NCBI GenBank assembly: GCA_028873695.1
Contig: JAPPNU010000067.1
Location: forward strand, 1 to 64,000
DNA length: 64,000 bases
Direction of reading: 5' to 3'
Source of the DNA: Gemmatimonadota bacterium
GTDB taxonomy: Bacteria; Latescibacterota; UBA2968; GCA-2709665
Shown: positions 26,200 to 33,396 of the stretch, piece by piece
Layout: each line of letters starts with the position of its first letter
Numbering within the stretch: the first letter of the stretch is position 1
Made by a program: the position numbers and the translations under genes
The notes under the pieces: generated by a model
What the model was told of the DNA's origin: nothing
The model's database searches: none
The model's input: the letters and a program-made list of their open reading frames with translations, nothing else

Positions 26200-28137
26200 C
26201 TATTCCCCGTCGTCGTCGTCGATGACCACCAATACCCACTTCCTTGCGCCCTGGTAGCCGCCCCCGCTGGCCCTGTTGGTCACGGCCACCCAATAGTTCA
26301 GATCGTCGTCGTCGTGGTTGGCGGTGAGCCTCACCCGCTGCGGCGTATACCAGTTGTCCGTGGTGAAGATGAGGCTGTCGCGATTGGCCGACAGCTTGGT
26401 CGAGGAGCTGCTGACGGCAACGGTCACGCTGTCGGAGGGCTGGGACGCCAGGGCCACCGTATACCCTTTTCTCTCCCCTTCGGTGATCCTGAATTCGGTC
26501 CGGCTCAATGCCAGTTCACCCACGTCCGGTTCCGCCGAGTCCGCCTGGTTGGAAGCATTCTGTACGCTGGTGGCCTCGAAGTTGGCCAAGGGGTTACCCG
26601 CCCTGTCGATGAAGAGCCCCACCGCATCGCGGGCGAAGATGTTGTCGTAGGATACTTCGACCCCCTGGCTCTCGGTCACCCGATTCGAGGGGTAGAGGTG
26701 CAACTGCAACGACAGGCCGTGAATAGAGGCGGAACTGGGCCTCACCTGATCGCCGTCCACCTCAAGGGTCAGGACCGCTATGAAGAACTGGCCGAGATTC
26801 ACGTTTACGATACTCCTGATCGTGTAGAGAATCCGGGGAACGTCGACGTGCTCGCTGAAGAACAGGTTGACCTTGCTGCCGGTGTGATGGACCTCCGCGC
26901 TGCTGAGCGTCGGTGATACCCCGTCGACCCTGTGGGCGCTGTCGGCGGCTACGGCCGCGAAGGCCAGCTCCGCTGAATTGCCCACAAGGTCCGTGATGGC
27001 GTCGTCGTCGTCGAGACTGAGGGTGTCGGCGTCGATGGCGATGCCGTCCACGTCGGCGTCACCCTCCTGAACCACGTAGGCAAAGACCGCGGTCGAGTCT
27101 CCGGTGAAGTCGTAGGTGGCCGTTCTCGCCTCGCCGCCGAGGTCCAGCTCCAGTTGCGGGGCGCCGGAAACAGTCACCTCCTCGCTGAAGGTCATCGTCA
27201 CCTCGATGCTGTCGCCGACGGCGTAGAGCCTGTCACCGCCCGCACGGGAGCTGATGGCGATGGATGACAGGACCGGGGCCACCGCATCCACCATGTGGCC
27301 TGCATCGGCGGCGATGGGATCGTGGCTCAGGTCCGCGGCCACGTTGGTCGCGGCCTGCTTGATGGCGCCGCCGTTGAGGGTGAGCTTGTCCTCCCCGATG
27401 GCGATGCCGTCCATGTCGAGGTCGCCCTCCTGCACCTGGTAGCCGAAGACCACCTCGGGGCCGGCGGTCCTGTCGCCGGGGCTGACACTTCCCTCGAACG
27501 AGCCCTGCCCGAACCGGGCGATCTTGTCCGTTGTCCCGACGCTCAGCTCGAGCTGCGGCGTTCCCGTGACGGACACATTTTCGTCGAAGGTCACCTTCGC
27601 GCCGATCCAGTCGTCGGCGACATACGTGGAGTCGTCCCCCGGATCCGTAACCAGCACGACCGACGAGACGCCGGGAACGGGCAGGGTCAGCCCTCCGTCC
27701 ACCTTGTGACTGTCGGCGTTCGCGATTTCGCTGTGGCTCCGGTCGGCTTCCACTGAAGTCTCCAAAGAACCATCCGGGCGCGACGACCAGATCTTGCCGC
27801 CCCCTCCCCACCCCCCGTCATCGCCCGCCAGGACGGTGAGACCGTCCGTGTCTTCATCCTCTTCCACGACGGTGTGTTTGAAGACCAGGGCTTTGGTACG
27901 GTTACCGGAGGCGTATCGGGCATGCGGGCTGGTGAACTCGCCGTCGCCATAGGTGAACTTCAAGCCCTTGGTGACGGTGCCCTCTACCCGGACGTTCTGG
28001 TCGAAAGTGACCGCGATCCGGATCGCCTCCGTCCGCCGGTAGGTGGCGCCGTATGCCGGGCTCGAGGTGACGGCAACCCCCTTGATGTACGGCTCCCCGT
28101 TCAACTGGTGGTTGGGATCCGCGTCGAGCCCCGACAT
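26200..28137 (-). CDS. SwmB-like multi-Ig surface protein, C-terminal part (separated from its N-terminal part by one in-frame TGA)
   Basis: 645 residues of repeated beta-sandwich modules, each with a core such as DWIGAKVTFDENVSVTGTPQLEL followed by VFGYQVQEGDLDMDGIAI, and a Calx-like end. The pattern resembles SwmB-type cell-surface repeats. There is no signal peptide and no ribosome-binding site before its first ATG. The preceding stop TGA (28143-28141) is in the same frame, with only one codon between. This is therefore the second part of a protein of about 940 residues that also includes 28141-29013. A surface or adhesion role is inferred. Confidence 0.7.
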   Translation of the reverse strand: MSGLDADPNHQLNGEPYIKGVAVTSSPAYGATYRRTEAIRIAVTFDQNVRVEGTVTKGLKFTYGDGEFTSPHARYASGNRTKALVFKHTVVEEDEDTDGLTVLAGDDGGWGGGGKIWSSRPDGSLETSVEADRSHSEIANADSHKVDGGLTLPVPGVSSVVLVTDPGDDSTYVADDWIGAKVTFDENVSVTGTPQLELSVGTTDKIARFGQGSFEGSVSPGDRTAGPEVVFGYQVQEGDLDMDGIAIGEDKLTLNGGAIKQAATNVAADLSHDPIAADAGHMVDAVAPVLSSIAISSRAGGDRLYAVGDSIEVTMTFSEEVTVSGAPQLELDLGGEARTATYDFTGDSTAVFAYVVQEGDADVDGIAIDADTLSLDDDDAITDLVGNSAELAFAAVAADSAHRVDGVSPTLSSAEVHHTGSKVNLFFSEHVDVPRILYTIRSIVNVNLGQFFIAVLTLEVDGDQVRPSSASIHGLSLQLHLYPSNRVTESQGVEVSYDNIFARDAVGLFIDRAGNPLANFEATSVQNASNQADSAEPDVGELALSRTEFRITEGERKGYTVALASQPSDSVTVAVSSSSTKLSANRDSLIFTTDNWYTPQRVRLTANHDDDDLNYWVAVTNRASGGGYQGARKWVLVVIDDDDGE

Positions 28138-28140
28138 TTT

Positions 28141-29013
28141 TCAGGGCGCCCTCACACCCTCGTGGTTCAACGCCCAGACCTTTCTTTCCCAGTACTGGCC
28201 AGGGCTGTCAGGGGCGGCACTCCCGATCCGGACCCCGTCGGTGTCCTTGAATTCGGATCTCACCGTAAAGGAGAGACGTAGCGTTTCGGTACCGGTCCCG
28301 CTCCGGTACCAGGCAAGATTCTGCTGTTCCGTGCCATCCGACGCCCTGTTCCAGAAATAGGGCAACCAGGGTTGGTCGACGCTGTCGACCCGCACGGGAG
28401 CGGTGTACGTCACGTCGATCTCGACCTCTTCTCCATGCCGGTAGGTGGCGCCAGAGGCAGGGGTGGAGGCGATTTCCACGTTGGTGACCCAGGGCCCCAG
28501 GCTGCCGTTCACCCTGTGACCGGACTGGGTCTCGAGCCCCAGGGGCGTGAACACCGCCGCAAAGTTGGAAACAGAGGTCTTCACCGTGCCGCTGCCCCTC
28601 CAGGCTGTCGCGGGTGCGCTGATCCCGTCGGTGTCCGTGTCCGTCGCTATCACTTCGTAACGGAAGACCAGCTTTCTCGTGCCGGATCCACGATGATACG
28701 TGGCGGTCCGCGTCGAGTCGCCGACGGTGAGGTCCATCTTGACATCGCCGCTGCCGGTGACCCGCATGCCCCTGTTGAAGGTGGCCTCGATCTCAATGAT
28801 CTCTCCCAGCCCGTAGGTCTCCCCATTGGGGTCATTCGAAAAGAAAACGCTGGAGAAGGCGGAATCCGGAGGTACGGAGATCACGTTCATGGCCGTCATG
28901 GTCGCAATCTCGTGGTCGGCGAAAACTTCGGACGGACCCTGAAGGACGTTCAGTCCGACAATGATGGAGATCAATCCGATCCGTACGGCGAGTCGGAGGC
29001 TTCTTCTATGCAT
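28141..29013 (-). CDS. SwmB-like multi-Ig surface protein, N-terminal part
   Basis: 290 residues from the ATG at 29013 (MHRRSLRLAVRIGLISII...), preceded by GGGAGA. Earlier in-frame starts lack a signal peptide. It has a signal peptide (to about residue 32) and two beta-sandwich repeats of the same type as in 26200-28137 (IEIEATFNRGMRVTGSGDVKM; FRYEVIATDTDTDGI). It ends at EGVRAP with TGA, after which the same frame continues KMSGLDADPNHQ. It is the first gene of the minus-strand secreted-protein operon and is divergent from the regulator at 29386. Confidence 0.7.
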   Translation of the reverse strand: MHRRSLRLAVRIGLISIIVGLNVLQGPSEVFADHEIATMTAMNVISVPPDSAFSSVFFSNDPNGETYGLGEIIEIEATFNRGMRVTGSGDVKMDLTVGDSTRTATYHRGSGTRKLVFRYEVIATDTDTDGISAPATAWRGSGTVKTSVSNFAAVFTPLGLETQSGHRVNGSLGPWVTNVEIASTPASGATYRHGEEVEIDVTYTAPVRVDSVDQPWLPYFWNRASDGTEQQNLAWYRSGTGTETLRLSFTVRSEFKDTDGVRIGSAAPDSPGQYWERKVWALNHEGVRAP

Positions 29014-29169
29014 ATATCTCTCCCTTCTTGTTTCGGCCGTGTCCATTCCGCCTGGCTCCGCGATCGTCTCCCATGTCCGCAGCACTCCCAATCCGCACCG
29101 GGCCTTCCCTGAGCAGTTACGGGTACGGCTTTATTATGATAATTCAAGGGCCTTTGACCTCAATTTGCC

Positions 29170-29198
29170 TTGACGGACATCTGTTGGCCGCCTATGTT
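29170..29198 (+). promoter_or_regulatory. Candidate promoter of the PAS-receiver regulator
   Basis: TTGACG, a 17-base spacer, then TATGTT on the plus strand. It lies about 190 bases before the ATG at 29386 and just upstream of the phased repeats at 29218-29267. Confidence 0.4.
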
Positions 29199-29217
29199 GA
29201 CTAATATACAATACTAA

Positions 29218-29267
29218 TGTGACTCAATAGTGACTTATGGCAAGATTTTTCGTGATTTTATTGTGAT
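29218..29267. promoter_or_regulatory. 11-bp-phased NGTGAY direct repeats, candidate regulator operator
   Basis: TGTGAC at 29218, AGTGAC at 29229, a degenerate slot at 29240, CGTGAT at 29251 and TGTGAT at 29262 are all spaced by 11 or 22 bases. They lie between the divergent SwmB-like operon and the winged-helix regulator. Direct repeats at about one helical turn are the usual targets of OmpR/PhoB-type regulators. Confidence 0.5.
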
Positions 29268-29385
29268 TATCTAGTCGTTCAACAAAAACCTCCTCGCCAC
29301 AGGGTCTGTAATCCTGCGGCGTGAAGTTTTCGTCAAACACATTCCGGAACGTCACGGAGTTCAATCAGTTGATTATGGAGAGGCC

Positions 29386-30621
29386 ATGGGGTCCGGGGAA
29401 CGGACTGAAGGCGAGAACCTGACGTATCGGGCGCAGCTTTCGACGTTGAGTGAAACGAGCGTGCGGATCAACAAGTGCCTCGACTTGAGCGCACTGATAG
29501 ACACGTTGCCGGTTGGCATCGTCATTATCGACGTCGTAACGGGAACGCTGTCGACCGTCAACCCGGAGGCGAGCCGGCTCGCCGGCGATCTGTTGACGCC
29601 AGGGCAGTCGATGGGTCATTTCCTGAAGACGATCTCCGTTCGACGAGGCGACGGGCGAATGCTTTCGCTCGAGGAGCATCCAGTTGCCCGGGCGGCGAGC
29701 GCGGGCGAAACGATCCGGGCGGCGGACGTCGAGATCCGGATCCGCGGTGGCCGACGGGTGACTGCATTGATGAACGCCAGACCGATTCTTACAGACGACG
29801 GCGGGGTCGAGTGGCTTGTGGTGACGCTGCAGGATCTGGCACCTTTGGAGGATCTGGTGCGGCGGCGCAGCGATCTTGCACTCGACGCGGACAGGCGTAC
29901 GAGGGGGCGGGAGCCGCAGTCCATCCTGGTCGTGGACGATGACACTCAGACACTGCGAAGAGTCAATGACTTTCTGACCGGAGAAGGATATCACCCCCGC
30001 GTGACCGCCAATCCGCACGAAATACCCGGACTACTGGAGAAACACCGACCGGCCCTCGTGCTGCTGGATCTGGTCCTTACGGGAACCGACGGGGTTGACG
30101 TGATGACCGACGTTATTACCGATCCCGATCTTCCGGTCATCTTCCTTTCTGCGTACGCGCACGAGGAAGCGATCGCCCGCGCACTCGATGCCGGTGCAGC
30201 CGACTACGTGGTCAAACCCTTTGCGCCCGCCGAGCTATCGGCCAGAATCAGGGCAGCGCTGCGTCGCCGGAAGGAGCGGGAAAACCCCGTACCGGAAGAT
30301 CCGTTCGTTCTGGGAGATCTGAGAATTGACTTCAAGGGGCGTAAAGTGACGATCGCGGGAAGGCCGATACATCTGACCAGGCTCGAGTACCGTCTGATGG
30401 TGGAGTTGTCGTCCGACGCGGGGCGGCTGAAGACCAGTGGGGATCTGCTGCGGCGGGTCTGGGACACGCTGGACTCCACTGACACGCGGCGGTTGCGAAC
30501 AACGGTAAAGAAAATCCGCCGCAAGTTGGGAGACGACGCGAACAATCCCACTTACATCCTCAATCAGCCGGGGGAAGGATATCGTCTCGGAGACATAGAG
30601 GACCCGGACGTCGAAACGTGA
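29386..30621 (+). CDS. PAS-receiver-winged-helix response regulator
   Basis: 411 residues. An N-terminal PAS-like sensor (about 32-155, DTLPVGIVIIDVVTGTL) leads to a CheY-type receiver (about 178-293) with phospho-acceptor Asp228 (ALVLLDLVLTGTDG) and Lys277. The C-terminal OmpR-type winged helix spans about 306-402 (RTTVKKIRRKLGDD). It aligns with the larger neighbour at 30875-33283, but the GAF and histidine-kinase regions are missing. It is probably a DNA-binding regulator whose receiver is phosphorylated by the neighbour's kinase. GGAGAGG is close before the ATG. Confidence 0.88.
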   Translation: MGSGERTEGENLTYRAQLSTLSETSVRINKCLDLSALIDTLPVGIVIIDVVTGTLSTVNPEASRLAGDLLTPGQSMGHFLKTISVRRGDGRMLSLEEHPVARAASAGETIRAADVEIRIRGGRRVTALMNARPILTDDGGVEWLVVTLQDLAPLEDLVRRRSDLALDADRRTRGREPQSILVVDDDTQTLRRVNDFLTGEGYHPRVTANPHEIPGLLEKHRPALVLLDLVLTGTDGVDVMTDVITDPDLPVIFLSAYAHEEAIARALDAGAADYVVKPFAPAELSARIRAALRRRKERENPVPEDPFVLGDLRIDFKGRKVTIAGRPIHLTRLEYRLMVELSSDAGRLKTSGDLLRRVWDTLDSTDTRRLRTTVKKIRRKLGDDANNPTYILNQPGEGYRLGDIEDPDVET

Positions 30622-30874
30622 CTCCAGGTGAATTGACGCGCCGCTCCGAAAATGCGCTGGATTCAGGAAACATCCTGACCTATATTGTGACCAATCGAGT
30701 GAACTTACCGCACATCGCGTGACGTTCGAGAACACACCGTGAAATTACCTGTTAGGCCGGTCCTTCGCTCCATTGGACTGCAACTGATTCGTAACTCCGG
30801 AAGTGCCCCCTGTCCGCGGCGCCGGGCAAAACCTGACGCGGGTGCAGAAACCGACCGACCGAGGTTAGAAGGAG

Positions 30875-33283
30875 ATGCAAATCGACGAACGTGATCAACA
30901 GATAGCGGCCCTCCGCGACCGCCTGTCAAAGTTGAGCGAGGCCAGCCTTCGAATCAATGAGAGTCTGGAGTTCGACGCCGTATTGCAGGAGGTCCTGGAC
31001 AGCGCCCGATCGCTGACCGGTGCGACGTACGGCCTGATGGTCCTGCTTGACGATGAGGGGCGGGTGCAGGACTGCAAGACGTCCGGATTATCGCCCAATC
31101 AGTCCAGGCGATTGTGGTTACGGCCGGAGAGGCACAGGCTCTTCGAACACTTCACCCATATACGTGAGCCGCTGCGGCTTCGGAATCTCCACAGCTACCT
31201 CCGGTCTGAAGGCCTGCCCGAGTTCCGCCCTGAATTACCTCTGAGTCCCTCCCCCGCGGCGTTGGCAGCGCCGATCCGCTACCGCGGCCAGAGCGTGGGG
31301 ACATTCAGTCTTTGCGAGAAGGGAGGCGAAGACGCGTTCACGGCGGCAGACGAAGAAACCCTGGTGACGTTTGCCTCGCAGGCGGCGCTGGTCATCGCCA
31401 ATGCACGCCGGCACCGCGACGAACAGAAGGCAAGGCTCGACCTGGAGACACTGATCGACACCTCACCCGTTGGGGTCGTGGTTTTCGACGCCAGGTCCGG
31501 CGCACCCCTGACGTTCAACCGCGAGGCAAAGAGAATCGTGGGGGACCTGCGCACGCCGGGCCATCCGGAGGAGCAGCTTCTCGAGGTGATGACGTTCCGG
31601 CGCGCTGACGGTCGGGAGGTCTCCCTGGAATCGTCCCAACTGGCCCAGTTGCTGCGCTCGGGGGAGACGCTGCGCGCGGAGGAGATCGTCCTCCTTGTAC
31701 CGGACGGCCGGTCCGTAACGACGCTGGTCAATGCCACCCCCATCCGTTCCAAGGATGGGGATATCGAGTCGGTGATCGTGACCATCCAGGACATGACGCC
31801 CCTGGAGGACCTGGAGCGCCTCCGTGCCGAGTTCCTGGGGATGGTCAGTCACGAGCTTCGGGTCCCGCTGACGTCCATCAAGGGCTCGACCACCGCCCTG
31901 CTCGACGATGGTTCGATCCTCGATCCCGCCGAAGCGCGGCAGTTCTACAGGATCATCGACCAGCAGGCGGATCGCATGCGGGACCTCATCAGCGACCTGC
32001 TCGACGTGGCCAGAATCGAGACGGGTTCGCTCGCGATCACGCCGGAGCCGGCTGACGTGGGGGAAATCGTCGATGAGGCAAGGAATACCTTCCTGCGCGG
32101 CGGCGACGCGCGCGCCATAGAAATCAACCTGTCGCCGGACCTGCCCTGGGTTATGGTAGACAGGCGTCGCATCGTCCAGGTGCTGGACAATCTCCTTTTC
32201 AACGCCGCCAGGTACTCCGATACGTCATCACCGATACGGCTGGCCGCTTTGCGTGAAGACTTCCACGTTCACGTTTCCGTTGCCGACGAAGGCAGGGGCC
32301 TGACCGAGGATCTCCTGCCACAACTCTTCAGGAAGTTTTCGCGAATCGACGGCGATAACGATGAGAGGGTCAGCCAGGGCACCGGGCTGGGTCTCGCCAT
32401 CTGCAAGGGTATCGTTGAGGCCCACGGTGGAAGGGTGTGGGCAGAAAGCGACGGACCGGGCCTCGGCACCAAAGTCACGTTCACGGTACCCGTTGCGGAG
32501 GAGATCCCGGCGTCCGCGGTCCGCATCCCGGCGCAGACGGGTGAGCATGCGCGCGATACCGAAAGTCACAGCGGCACAATCCTCGCGGTGGATGACGACC
32601 CGCAGACCTTGAGGTCCGTTCGCGAAATCCTTACACGAGCGGGATACGCGGCGATTGTTACGGGGGACCCCGGCGAAGTTGCGGAACTGATTGAATCGCG
32701 CGAGCCTCGCCTGGTTCTCCTGGACCTCGTGCTGCCCGGAACGGACGGATTCAAACTGATGGAAGACATCCTCGAGATCGACAGGATCCCGGTGATCTTT
32801 CTGTCCGGGTACGGCCAGGAAGAAAACGTTGCCCGGGCGTTCGAAATGGGCGCATCCGATTACATCGTGAAGCCTTTTTCGCCTTCGGAACTCGTCGCCA
32901 GAATCAAGGCGGCGCTACGCAGCGAGTCGGGCCCGATTCGCAAAGACCCTGAAGCGCCGTACGTGCTGCGGGACCTGACCGTCAATTTCGAGGAACGGAG
33001 CGTGACCGTGGGCGGACGCCGCGTGGAATTGACCGCGCATGAGTACGAGTTGCTGTATGAGCTCTGTGTCAACCCCGGTCGGGTGGTTACGCACGATGGG
33101 CTGCTGCGTCGAATCTGGGGCAGGAAACGCGGCGACCTGCGCCGGGTCCGTACGCTGGTCAAGCGGCTGCGGCGGAAGTTGGGAGACGACGCCGACGAAC
33201 CTCGCTATATTTTCACGGAACACGGCGTCGGCTACCGCATCGGCAAGCAGGAGGGTACGGAAACGGCGTCCACGGAAACGTAA
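30875..33283 (+). CDS. GAF-PAS-histidine kinase-receiver-winged-helix fusion (one-protein two-component system)
   Basis: 802 residues. GAF (about 30-175), PAS (about 190-310), HisKA with His326 (VSHELRVPL), HATPase with N-box Asn443 and GTGLGLAICKG (502-512), CheY-type receiver with Asp617 (LVLLDLVLPGTDG) and Lys666, and OmpR-type winged helix (about 698-790, RRVRTLVKRLRRKLGDD). Kinase, receiver and DNA-binding output lie in one chain, so phosphoryl transfer and gene control could occur within it. There is no membrane segment, so the sensed signal is probably cytoplasmic. It lies 253 bases after its kinase-less relative. Confidence 0.92.
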   Translation: MQIDERDQQIAALRDRLSKLSEASLRINESLEFDAVLQEVLDSARSLTGATYGLMVLLDDEGRVQDCKTSGLSPNQSRRLWLRPERHRLFEHFTHIREPLRLRNLHSYLRSEGLPEFRPELPLSPSPAALAAPIRYRGQSVGTFSLCEKGGEDAFTAADEETLVTFASQAALVIANARRHRDEQKARLDLETLIDTSPVGVVVFDARSGAPLTFNREAKRIVGDLRTPGHPEEQLLEVMTFRRADGREVSLESSQLAQLLRSGETLRAEEIVLLVPDGRSVTTLVNATPIRSKDGDIESVIVTIQDMTPLEDLERLRAEFLGMVSHELRVPLTSIKGSTTALLDDGSILDPAEARQFYRIIDQQADRMRDLISDLLDVARIETGSLAITPEPADVGEIVDEARNTFLRGGDARAIEINLSPDLPWVMVDRRRIVQVLDNLLFNAARYSDTSSPIRLAALREDFHVHVSVADEGRGLTEDLLPQLFRKFSRIDGDNDERVSQGTGLGLAICKGIVEAHGGRVWAESDGPGLGTKVTFTVPVAEEIPASAVRIPAQTGEHARDTESHSGTILAVDDDPQTLRSVREILTRAGYAAIVTGDPGEVAELIESREPRLVLLDLVLPGTDGFKLMEDILEIDRIPVIFLSGYGQEENVARAFEMGASDYIVKPFSPSELVARIKAALRSESGPIRKDPEAPYVLRDLTVNFEERSVTVGGRRVELTAHEYELLYELCVNPGRVVTHDGLLRRIWGRKRGDLRRVRTLVKRLRRKLGDDADEPRYIFTEHGVGYRIGKQEGTETASTET

Positions 33284-33292
33284 ACAGGGAGA

Positions 33293-33314
33293 GGGCGCCC
33301 ACAAGGGACGCCCC
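33293..33314. repeat. 22-bp dispersed repeat, copy 1
   Basis: GGGCGCCCACAAGGGACGCC, followed by CC, is identical to 44274-44295. Copy 1 is followed by CCCCGGC/GCCGGGG arms (33311-33336) that form a stem without a T run. Confidence 0.75.
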
Positions 33315-33396
33315 GGCACAGGCAGCGGAGCCGGGGAAGAGGTACATCGAATTGGCAGTTCGCGGCACGGCAGGTGTGTCGCATAATGCGCCGCGG

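Noticed and set aside
25243..26916. 557-codon plus-strand frame
   Set aside because: It runs antisense across two supported secreted-protein genes and their junction and shows no domain or ribosome-binding site.
2694..28143. Alternative genetic code with TGA as sense codon
   Set aside because: Several well-supported genes end in TGA (for example the DppF-like, metG and cupin genes), so the two in-frame TGA codons are local interruptions.
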